DNA from: Terebella lapidaria
Lineage: Eukaryota > Annelida > Polychaeta > Terebellida > Terebellidae
Assembly (NCBI GenBank): GCA_949152475.1
Contig: OX424555.1
Location: forward strand, 58,695,977-58,759,976
Direction: 5' to 3'
Length of the DNA: 64,000 nucleotides
Below the pieces are notes generated by a model. It made no database searches, was not told where the DNA came from, and worked only from the letters and a program-made list of their open reading frames with translations. The number at the start of each line of letters is the position of its first letter. Positions within the stretch are counted from its first letter, which is position 1. The position numbers were made by a program, and so were the translations under genes. Shown here piece by piece: positions 27,309 through 38,840 of the stretch.

Positions 27309-30300
27309 CAACGTGCAAGTAAAGTGTAACAGTTACATGCTCATAATTTTCACACTATGCGGCTATGGAGAAGTGTTCGAAATAAACACGGTCTATTATT
27401 ACAGGTCAAACTCATCTGTCAATGTTTACATTGCAGTATCAAAACAACTTAGAATGCTTTCTACTACGAATCGTTTTGTTTTGTCTACTTTTCACCGCGT
27501 GCATTCCAAATATAGGTATAAATTCACATCAATATAATCAACACATAATATAAATAGAAATCCAACTGTAAAGGCAAACCGGAGCCAAAGTTGCTTGAAA
27601 ATTGCTTGCGACTTGACTCTTTCGATTCGATATCCCCCCCCCCCCCCCTCAGTTGAAGGAAGATTCCTTCACTGTCCTGCCACATCTAGTCCATCTCGTT
27701 ACACTATTGACTGTCCAAACATTTGCCGGGTGCAGACACGCATGTATTCATTCTTGTGTGTGTGACTCATGCATTGATTCCTGTATGGCATGCAACACGC
27801 CGACACCATCCTTGTAATGCAATGGACAGCAGGCCAGGTTTCTCAGCAAATCCAATTTAGCTAAATATCCAAGCGCCGACGAAACAGTGACACATTCGTG
27901 TTGACTCTGCCCACGATAAATGACTGGTAAATCCTTTAGATAATTGAGATAAATCCGCGGAATCGCGACGCGGCCACATGAAAGTTTTCTTTTTATTCAT
28001 TCTTTCAAAATCGCATTCTCCGCTTTGTTTTGTTTTTATTCCCAAGTCGGGGTTTTTGTTTTCCACACACGAACACGCGAAATCTTTATCTTACAAACAG
28101 CGGCAGACGAAACAGATTTGTAAAGAGAAACTAACTATGAAAAATGGTGGGAAAAGATGCCAAGAAAGAAACGCATGCGTGCACGAACCGTACCACGATT
28201 TTATCCACCAAGACCAGTACGGGGTTAATTATTTCAAGGATTACAAAACAAACTCTCAATCCATGTAGCTTCCAGATGCAATCCAGGAAACTCCACCCCG
28301 TCTCCAATACAGTAATCTGATACATAAAGAATATCTTCTGTAAGCTACATCTTCAAGGTATCAACCCTTCTACCAGGCCCTGATAAATGATGATTCTTAC
28401 AAAGTCGTTCGATCAATTCAACCTGTATCGCACCTTATTTTCAGGATTTAGTCCTGATAATTGATGATTCCGGCGAAATAGTTGAACCAATTAAAATTGG
28501 TATCGCACACGAGATCACATTGTGTTATTCTATACCTAGCGATGCGATTCGGCGACGTATATGCCTATAAATTGTTAACCACGAACCATAACAAGAAAAT
28601 TTCATTATATATGTAGCTAATTCAACGCAATTCAAGCATTGGGCGGAGTGATAATTTCCAGATCATCTAACTACATTACAAATATACATGTGTGTATATA
28701 AATGACTGCGGATTCTGTTTGCCATGAATTCCACAGGCAGACAGTATGCTTTTATCTGTCTGCTTGGTTTTCTGCCAGTTGGATTATTGCATTCATCTGA
28801 TTTCTAGCGCGTCGTTATTGACAAAGTATCACGTTTAATCAAGTCCTTACATAACTCAATCATTCTCCTCCCAACGAGATAAAGTTTTCCAAACGTAGCT
28901 GCGCCAAGGAACACCACAGCCACAATCAGCTTACGCCAATGACATGATCAGCCCTTGGCTGCCGAGACCCGACTGTCTTACGGGGCTCCACCACCAACGC
29001 CACCAGCTCGCATGACGAAGTTACATTAGTGGACGGATCGTCTTGTGTTTATCAAACTTCATTTGTCAATTACAATTACGCTGGGTTACCTAGAGTTTTG
29101 CGAGTGGCTAGCATACCCCCACCCAACCCCGCCCGCCCGTGAGGGACCCAAACAAATTTGGGTTGCGACCTGGGAGCCCTCTAGCGGGGAGCGTGTCAAT
29201 GACATATGACATGTAGATGGACGTCCCTGGGGCCACGCTTATAGCTGCTTCTTACCGCTGACAAGTTTGAGGGTTTTTTTTTCTCCCAGCGTCGGGGGAT
29301 TTTTCGATTCCTTTGGGGAGTCATGAATGACAAGCAAATAACTGCCTCTTAAGCTTTTTTTGCCTTTGCGAAAAAGAACTAGCGGATAACAATTACTTCA
29401 GAAATAACCTCCAAAATAGACGATACATATTGGTATAGTCATACATGCATCATACCAGGGAATAAAATAAAGTACCTTAGGCTCCTACACGTACACCAAT
29501 GCGTTTTCTTTGAATTTGTGTCCGGGACAAATACACTATGTATATGTATGAAATCAATAAACCTTGTGTATTCGACCAATGTTCTGCGACAAACATCTAC
29601 AAATTGAGAAAGAATGGACCCTGTCTGACGCTACAAGGGGAAGAATTCATTTCGGGGGGACGGTCATCGCGAATCACCAATTAATTTGTTAATGGCGAGG
29701 AGTACACTCGGTCACTTAATCACATTTCCGACGACATAGAATTCGCTGAGACGGGGAGAGCCACTTCTCCCACTCTTACTGGTCATCGATGGGAAAAGGA
29801 AGGGCTGCGCGGATCGAGCTGGTGGGCGATAATTAATATCGGGCCTGGTGGACCCATCCGGATTCCACACTGGGGTCCGGACGCAAAGGAGTATTCGCTG
29901 TGGGACTGGCATCAGTGGTACCCTGGGAAAGCGACACCTGTCGCGCGTTCTACTGCTGATATAACGTGGCCATTTACTGGAGAGATGGACGGAGTTGTTC
30001 CAAAACGTCAGCCTTCGCAAAGTGCTGGTTAATTGCATCAAACGCAGGATACCATGAAATTTTATGAAGTTTTTTTTGTGCTAATTGTAGTTGTGTAATT
30101 GAGGGCCATGGTTCAGTTCGCAGTTGGAAGTGTTTATGAAACAACAAAGTGTCACCGTTGTCGTAATGGGTATTCACCATACAATTAGAAGTGATTTGCA
30201 TCTGGCACGTGATGTTATGCACTGTTTCCTCACAATAAACAGAGACATGTACATGTAAGTTTCAAAATACATATACATGTATCAATACTATGTTTGGATA

Positions 30301-33300
30301 TTACATGTACTATTGTTGAATAGCAAATAATGACAATGTGAGATCGTCAAGAATGAAAACAACGCGATGGACGAATGACAAGAACACCCTGTTCTCCAAT
30401 GTATATCATGAATATTTGATGGCCTTGGTCCCTATTTGGACATACATGGATTAACATAGTATTGCGACAGTGGTGACGAACCACATGTCCAACGGAATAA
30501 TATGGTTTGACCCAGCATTAAACCCCCGAAAAGAAATGAACTGGGTGATCTAAAACTGTTTTTTACTGATTATAGCCATACATGACATTATATGTTTCCA
30601 CATAACAGAAGAATACATGATAATATAAAAAGATGATGTATTGTCTAAGTGAATAACAATGTAAATATATTCGCGATGCCAGACGACGACCTTACTGATA
30701 CGTGTATGCCTTTCGGGCAAACATGTCTGCGTGGCTCACGGCTCAGCATAATGCCTTACATTCTTACTTCCAGATCCCCAGACTCTCAATTGTACAAACG
30801 TTATCGGACTTTGGCAATAAAACAAGGGTCCAGACTCAGCAAAAGACATAAACCCCCAGGACCCGTCTTCCGCTTTATGCGCAAGCCAAATACAAAAGCT
30901 CCTTTTCGCATTTGTCTATTTCTGTCCCCCACAAAGTGGCTCTTGTTAGTTTTATGCGATTTTCATGTCGCTGATTTCGGACACATTAGCTCCAATTGAC
31001 GTAGCCGATAAAAATCACCCTGTCACCGACTTCCGAACTGAATGTTGACCGTGCAGTGATTGCTACTTATGACCGGAATACTAACCACCGTTGACTTGGT
31101 TCTAAACCGTGATAGATGATGACGCATGACCTTGAACTTGGGGATAATTTCCTTCGGCTGGGTAAACGATTGATGACAATGAAGAAGAAAGATGAAAAAC
31201 TGTGTGTCCCAATTCATTGGAGTGGTGTGAATTTGCATTCTGATCTTGTACTCTGATTTAAGACAAATTGGCTTTGATTACCCTGAAATTGAGTCCCAGA
31301 TAATTTCTCGCCATTCTACGACGCTGCAACGTTTTCACCCAGGTTTGTCACGTGTCAAGTTAATCAATCACTTGGATGTAGAATTTGATTTATTTTTATG
31401 GTTATTATGACCCAAATAAAGTGGTACCGTATTATTACTAAATTCATTTCGTGAACACAACCTGACTATGAAGAATAATAATCAACAGAGAAATCGCAAA
31501 ATTAATGAACCATATATATAGGATCTAATCAAATCGTATTCCGTATCTTTTCAAGGATATATTTCGTTCGGTATAATGGAAACGAGGGAATATGGTTCGG
31601 AAAAGTTTATCCTGATATTTTCCAAACCTATAACTTGCATTCACCATTCATCATGTAATTCTCACATCATGATCCAGCTTTACCATTTTACCATGTCTGA
31701 AATATACATGTACATACTGTGAAAACGCGTTACAGTTGAAGAGACCAATAGTTATCCAGTGGTAACGCTGCCGCATATCACAAAACTGGTAAATACACGG
31801 AACTAAGTAACGAAAAATCTGGCTATTTGTATTTCCGAAGGAGCAACCACCTTTATTGAAAATAAGAAAATGGATAAACAGGACAAATGCGTCAGGAGCA
31901 CTCCAGTGGAAAATCGCTCAACCATGCGTGTCATTCCGGAAATATAAATATTATGGCGGGATAACAACCCCAGATTCGAGCTGCTCCGTTGAAGGGCCAT
32001 CATGTGATACACTTGCCCCATTCCTCCCCTGTTTTTTTTCTTTATTCTAGGGAAGGTAACTGTTTATTCGCACAAGAGAAACCACCTCCAACCATGATCT
32101 AAGTATACGGACTTTCTCCCTCCGCAATTAGTTTGTTTGCTGATCGACGGTTACCTTTTTGCCCAGCAGACGGTGTATCAATACCATCGGGAAAGTACAT
32201 CGCTGCATCGGTAGGTGGGAAAATTTCCTACTTTGAGGGTCGATGTGTTGCTTTTTCGTTCATTTTCCACTCAAAAACTTGCCATATCGATCAATCTTTT
32301 AAGCGTCGGTGTTGATAAAGAGCGACGATTTGCTCTGGTATTTTGATTAGTAGTTTTACGAGGTAGAACGGCAATGGGAAAGTAAACTGGGAGATGAAAA
32401 ACACTATAGTATTTATTGTTCTAAAACATGCGATGTGTCAACGGGAAGTATGTGTTTTGGAACAAACGGTCGATATGTGACGTAACTCACACACTGATCA
32501 ATTAATTAAGGACAAAAATGGGACGCTGCATTTATACGAAACACGGACATAATGGAATTTGCAGTCCAGTGCCTTGGACAAGTTGAAGTTGTAAAACGTT
32601 TTTAGTCTTATCAATCACATAGCTATGAGCGATGAGAGTTGACCACTCTTTGTGAAAAAAAGAGCTTGACACGAGGGAATGTTGACCTTCTCACGGATGA
32701 TTTATACCCATCAACAACACCGTCCACCAAACTAATCCAGTTCTACCTGACGGAAGACAACGCGTAACTGTCTCTTTTGATTCCGTGTTCGCCACGATGA
32801 AAGCAACACCACTGAAGCCACAAACAGCGCCTTGAAGCACGAAAAAAGAGCGCAAAAGACCTAAAATTGGAGAAGATGCATGAGCCCTATAGTCGAAGAT
32901 GACGCGACGGGAAGGGCATGAAGAAGAGTAATGTCACATGACAGCTTTCCCAGAGCGAGGAACAAGGCATCTCCGAGGTGGGGTCGAAGTGTGTTAAGAA
33001 TGCTATGTAAGTGCCTTAAACCGCACCAGAGGACATAAATTATAACGCCACGCTGCCAACTCATCACAAGCCGTAGGTCCACTTCGTATCGGTAACACAT
33101 CTGTCTTCCTGGTATGCGGAAAGTTCCTACGCAGTTTATAGGCAATCACTTAGGCATTCTGGACAAGTGCATTTCTGGTGCAACTGGAACTGTTTCACGA
33201 GCGCACGAGCTGTTTCTGCACGTGCGTGCAAAAAAGTTTTTGTATAATGTTCTGCACCATACGTGCTAAACCCAAGCGCTTATTCGACTGATATGTTTTA

Positions 33301-33940
33301 GTATCGATAATTAAACGAATTATTTCTGAGAGATCTACGATTAGGCACCCAGGTACCGTGCTTAGCTGGTTTATAACAGATGCTTATTGAATGCATGTCT
33401 GGTAAATTCCAACCAAACCGCTACGCCTCCAGCTTATATACAATCATGATGAATGTTTACCTAAAACTAAGATTAATGAAATACTTGGTATAACAAAATA
33501 TCAATATGCTTATTCTAAGTAGTGAATTTGCACATGTACTTACCTGACGAAGTTTCTTTCGGCATCTTCAAGATTGTAAATAGTTAGGTTCTGTCGAAAT
33601 TGAACCACGTATAAGTTGATTGGAAATCATCATAATCCGCCAACTTTGATTACATCACTCTGGGAAAGTTTTTTTCCTAGTTTTCTCGACAAATATCCGT
33701 TGTCAATTCATCCCAGATTGCAGCTCGTTAAAGCAACCCGCTTCTGAAACTCTTGACTTGCATTTGCTCAGGCTGACGTCGATATTGAAAGTCTGCAACA
33801 CGATATACAAAGAAGCAATCAACCATAACTCTCTCCGGCCGAAGCAATAACGACTACACAAGATGAAAGTCTCTGGCTTTGTGAAAAATATCCACGTACA
33901 TCTCCTAGAAGAAGGAAGGCTGTATCCCGCAGATTTTCCC
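27309..33940. other. Non-coding DNA with a few GC-richer blocks
   Basis: No supported gene. A poly-C run lies around 27632-27648. A short frame at 27978-28268 starts with a hydrophobic stretch but is unrecognised. GC-richer, non-repeat blocks lie at 29100-29300 (with the CTCF-like word GCCCTCTAGCGG at 29176-29187), 29640-30010 and 32640-33150. They could be regulatory elements; nothing in the sequence proves it. The remainder is ordinary AT-rich DNA. Confidence 0.35.
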
Positions 33941-33959
33941 TCATTATTGGAATGACATC

Positions 33960-34460
33960 TTCATAATATCCCGACCTCGATCCCTATCAAACACCGCATG
34001 TGGTCGAGGAAGTTGCAAGGCTCGAAAAGAAACAAATCTTGCCGCTGTCCGGACTGGGCTGCACCAGCAATGCAATTGCCAGTACCGGCATCTTTTCGGC
34101 GTAAGCACCGCGTAGTCTCCGTAATCCCCCAAGTGTGATCGCTAGGCTTTCCGGTGCACACTCGCACAATACCCCTACACATGCGCCGCCACCGCTACCA
34201 GCCTTGTATTCCCGCTGTCCATGCCACGGCAGAAGATCCCTCGCCGCTGATCTCCGCGCACCATTTCCCATGGCATCTGACCGTCCAACGAAGTTCTCGG
34301 ACCCTGAAGTAGCCCCTCCCGACGTGAGCCCATCGATGCTCCTATCTCGCGCACGGTCGCTATCCCTTTCCCCGGTCTTCACTTCTCATCCCCAGAGTCC
34401 CCGGCCCGTTCACCAACTAAAAACCGATACCACCGTCCCACGCGGTAATCTCCTGTAAGC
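33960..34460. promoter_or_regulatory. GC-rich island, possible promoter region
   Basis: This block is clearly richer in G, C and CpG than the surrounding DNA and is open on both strands (minus 34382-33987, plus 34135-34458) because AT-rich stop codons are rare in it. Neither open frame resembles a known protein. It could be the promoter or first exon of a gene. The minus-strand Shisa-like gene lacks its first exon, but 32 kb separates the two and I found no convincing signal peptide with the required splice phase here. Confidence 0.35.
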
Positions 34461-34629
34461 GAACATGGCAGAATCGATCTGTATTCAATCCGCGGCCAAC
34501 TCTTCCCGCTGTCTTTATTCTCTTGTAATTGCACTGACCCCCGAGGCTTGGACCTGATTTGCCGACATTTAGGGACCCTTCTTCCTCGGACCGGCGGTCG
34601 CAGTTGAGTCTCGCAGATCAGAGGTGTCC

Positions 34630-34810
34630 GCCGACCGTCGATTGGGGTTCAATGGGGTTATGCAATGTCCCAATGTAATACTCGAGAGGTGTACGTTGGA
34701 GCTATAAGAGTCTGGGTGCCAAAACTGGGAGCGATTGGCACCCGTTGCCCTCTCGTCCGTTTACAGTAGCGGGACCCGGGATATATATTTAAGGGTGGCA
34801 GCTCATCCGC
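34630..34810 (+). promoter_or_regulatory. Candidate TATA/CCAAT-type promoter
   Basis: A TATA-box-like word, TATATATTTAA, lies at 34782-34792 in otherwise GC-rich sequence, with inverted CCAAT boxes (CGATTGG) near 34638 and 34731. The arrangement predicts plus-strand initiation near 34815, heading into tandem array 2. No sizeable frame follows; the longest one downstream is about 60 codons at 34830-35012. If real, it may drive a non-coding RNA or a 5' exon. Confidence 0.3.
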
Positions 34811-35089
34811 TAATTATGTCGTTGACGAGTTGTTAAATATACTTGTAGCTGGAAAAGCAAAAGTTGGACGCGAGGACGGGATTGAGAAAAGGGAGAGATC
34901 CATTTGTCAAAGCTCTGATGATCCCCGTGGTTTATTTCCATTCCATCGGAACAGGATGGAATTCTCCCGTTCTCGCCCTCGCTCTATGATGGATGGCCGT
35001 AGCGATGGTTAACGGAACGGGGGCATAACAAGAGCTCCTTGGGTGGCACGAGCGAAATAATATCCGTCCTACACCGTCAGTGGACGGTC

Positions 35090-38000
35090 GGACCATCCAG
35101 CTCGAGTTGTGCACAAGTAGTAGAAACAGCACGGGGGCAGTGTGCAATGAAGATTGCGTGGTCATGCGTGAGTGGTCTTTATAAGCGTTGCTGTCTCGGG
35201 AGCCAGTGTGCACAGTGTGAAATCTATTGTGCAACACTCATTGGTGGTCCAAAGTGTTCCGCTGTCTCAAGTAGCCACGTGATCATTTGTGGAAACGATA
35301 TTCTTGTTTCAACACCTTTTACGATCCACAAGTACTTCGATGATTTTTTGACATTAGAGCGTTGGGGGCGAAGCCCCCAACTCTCTACATGTCTATGTGC
35401 TGACTTTTTCATGGAGGTTTCATGCCAACCTATCGACGCCCGTTTTGGCATGTAAACCTTTGTACACCTACTTCAAATGAAGATTTTCTTCGTCCTTGAC
35501 ATAAAATCTCTCGATTTGATGGCAAGCTTTGAATATTCCACAGATATATAATGCATAAATCGATGTGTTAGGTTTGAGAAAATTACGCAAAATGGTCAGC
35601 TCGTCTGAAAAACGTCAAAATGGCGGAGCCGATGGAAATTCACGTTCCCAGAATGCAAAGCGAATTTTACCGCAATGACACGTACTTTGGAACGCACAAT
35701 TTTCTGTGCAGCATTTTGTGCATGCATGTAAATGTAACCTTGCGTGTGGCCTTCTTTGGCGTTATGAAGTAAACACAACGATTCGTCTGCGATACCACGA
35801 TTACATTTACCGTAATTTGACATATTTTATCACATGAGAATGTGTTCCATGCTGGGTTGCGAAACCTTTTTATTTTAAACTGTTCTTTTAATTTGCTCAG
35901 TATGCATGTGTTTTACCTATATCATGATATCAGATGCAGATACTCCTCATAGTATACACTATTTAAGGATAGTTTATTGAGGTTCAATATCATTTTATCA
36001 GGCGTATCTGTTTCATTGAGTTCAAAATAAATGTTTACTTATAAAGAATATGATTGAAGTACGCGTATATGTTTCATCATAATATAGGGAATGAATTGGA
36101 ATCATGTGGGGCATGATATGGTTCAATTTTCTTTTCTTTTTTTGCAGAGGGGGGGGGGGTTAACATTATATAAGATACATTCAGCTGTCGTGGTGCTGAT
36201 GATGTGCTCGAGCTCTAATGTCGTCTCCCGCAGTTAGCTGCATTTTCTTGTTTGCAACAAGATTTTTGTAACAAGTTTTTTGTAACAGTTTTGTACTGCA
36301 TGTAGCTATTTGTGCGTACATAATACGAAGTACGCGCTATGAGACATGTAGCATATCTACCGGGGTATATCCAGGCATTTGCATTTGTTATAGCACAAAA
36401 ACAAATTCAGTTTAATTTGATCAATATATCTAATCATCTCTCCAGGATGATCAACAAGAAATTCCACACACAGCAAAAGCACGGCTATGTTCTTTGCATG
36501 TATCATTCCCCTTTCAACTAGTAGTCGATAGACAGTTAGTGAGCCATGGTGGCCTCCAAAGCGATTTTCTCACTTGCTACTTGAAAAGTTAGGCATGAAC
36601 CATCAACTGGCACACGTTGAGTAATAACAACTAACTTATGAGACTATGACTAATTATTCACCTGATTGTACACAAACATACACACATATACATCACTATA
36701 TGTTTGTTGTAATGTCAGCGGCTAGCTCTGCCTCAGTCTCTGCTTCCAATATGTGTCTAACTCTGAGCAGATATATATATCAGTAAAATTACAGATGTGG
36801 GGCTTGTAAATTGTAGAACTGTTCGTAAGAACCTTACATTGTAGATTCACTTAAGAACTACAGCAATCACTCGCCAGAGTATCATGTCACACATGGAATT
36901 GGTCCAGCGAGTTGCGTGACTCTTGAACTTTCTTTCATACTCTCCAGGAATTGGAAGAACTTCTACAACTGGAGAGAATCAACAATCACTCGGGAAGGGG
37001 ACCGATAAAACCTCCAGGTATGGAATCCAGGGAGACTTCGTTATGTAAACTCCGAGATAGCAGTGTCTTCTTCACATAAATAAAGACCCGGGGAAGATGT
37101 GATAACGAAATAATTGTATCCGTGGAAGTGGTCAGGAATTGGTGAGTGCTCTACATACTTATTAGTAACATCATCACACTGCTCATGATACTAAAATACA
37201 ATGGGCAACATTGTCGATATATCCATATAACACAGCCATCTGATCGTATATAGTCTGACCGTTCCTGCAGTCAGGTATCAAATATGCTGATGAAACGGAG
37301 GTCAGTCAAATAGAACACATCTGTTTTATTGTGGTACATTAAAACCATACACATTGCACTGAATAAAACAGGCATAAATCCGCTTGAAATTGCTACAATT
37401 TAGAGCTAACTACATAATAACAAATATCTCAAGTCTACACGATTTTGAATCATAGAAGGAATCACGTTACACTGATCTGTGCTGAGTAACGCTAGCACAT
37501 GGGGGGAAGAGTATGGACCGTAAGCGTGATGCCGACCACAGGTTCACCCTTGAGACAAAAGTTCCAGACCTCACTTGACTCATCGCACTTCCCTTATCGT
37601 GTGACACCACGTGATGCTAATCCCAGGGAGATATCCACCCGCCCTCTCACCCCGTCCTTGTGTCCCTACAGTGACTTCAAGATTACATTACGCCCCCTCC
37701 CCCCTCTGTCTTAAACCAAGTCCAGTGGGACGACAAACACACATCTAGAGAAGATCCCAACTGAACAGTATTCATTTTCTGCAAATGAAAATCAGATCCA
37801 TTCGTTGTTGGATGGTATGGTTAAATACTTCTCTTTTCAGTTTTCATAGGGGTTTACAACATTTCAGTCATTCTTTCAAAATAATTCTTGGCAATGTGAA
37901 CGTGCATCCCATACATTCCAAATGTACCTTGTTTTATGTAATGTATATTTTTCAGTAAAATGAAGCAAAATAAAAATGACATTTTCAGATTGAGGTACCA

Positions 38001-38840
38001 CCACAAATGCTTTCACGCATAGAAGAAAAGCAAACAATTGCAGTGAGCTACCCATTCAGTTGTTATCCAGAAACGGTTTCACATACACGGTTGTGTGTAT
38101 TGGTTTATTCTGTGACATTGCTTGGACGGACATGCTCATGTAGTATATTACACTAAAGACAGTAAACAGAACAGAAGGTGAAAGAAACTCCCTGAAGACG
38201 AATACGATATTATTCATAGGTAAAATATTCACCGAAGATATTCCAAGATATTCCATTGCTTCATAACGTGCTAAAATATCGATGACTTCAGACAGTCCCA
38301 CTGACGTACAAGGCCACGATGGCCATAGAAGGTGCCCACAGACACACTCACTATCGGCTCTCATCCATAGTATTCCATGTTCACTGAGCTCCCTATTGAA
38401 TTACTTGGTATCCTTGACCATATCATATACAGCCATAGAAGTGAATCGAGTAAAATCTATCCTTCCATTCAAACTTCAGGATATCGACTGTAGTCCTTGC
38501 TTTTGTGTTTTGGTTGTTCGTCTTTGAGAGTTGATCATATCAGTCTGTAAGCTGTATACAGCATTCGATATTGACAGGCGACCCCTACACAAAGAACAGT
38601 CAGAGATTGGGGTACAATATTCCGTGTTGTTACGTAACAGAGGGGGCGAGAATCTAATGCTAACTGTCTAGAAATGGTATTCATGGCTATTGCTAAATGA
38701 ACATGACAATAGACATTCTACAGACATTCACATATTTTGTTTTGGATAGATGCCAAATCCTTCATAATTTGAACCATACTGTTTCATGTTATCTCTGACA
38801 TTGAATTTCTAGTGTTACCCGAAGTGCCTACAAACGACAA
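35090..38840. repeat. Tandem array 2, unit U1
   Basis: Defined by ordered blocks that recur downstream: GTGGTCATGCGTGAGTGGTC at 35158; GTGTGCACAGTGTGAAATC at 35209; GAGAGAATCAACAATCACTC at 36972; a CCACGTGATG-containing block near 37560-37730; TTTCACGCATAGAAGAAAAG near 38011; GGCCATAGAAGGTGCCCACA near 38321; and CCTTGACCATATCATATACA near 38411. No frame is preserved across units, so I treat the unit as non-coding. Confidence 0.7.

Noticed and set aside
27978..28268. 96-codon plus-strand frame with a hydrophobic start (MKVFFLFIL)
   Set aside because: No recognisable domain, no supporting promoter or splice signals; one short hydrophobic run is expected by chance in AT-rich DNA.
33987..34458. 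Overlapping frames of 131 codons (minus) and 107 codons (plus)
   Set aside because: Both are open because the block is GC-rich; neither resembles a known family, and the minus one gives no signal peptide with the splice phase needed for the Shisa-like gene.
35039..35455. Cysteine-rich 138-codon frame on the plus strand, partly repeated at 38847-39065
   Set aside because: The similarity is explained by array 2 units being duplicates; the frame is broken in U2 and absent in U3-U5, so there is no sign of coding constraint.
37499..37714. 71-codon proline-rich frame with a conserved counterpart at 42895-43070 and 54135-54330
   Set aside because: The DNA block is shared by array units, but the frame shifts between copies, so the conservation is of the repeat and not of a protein.
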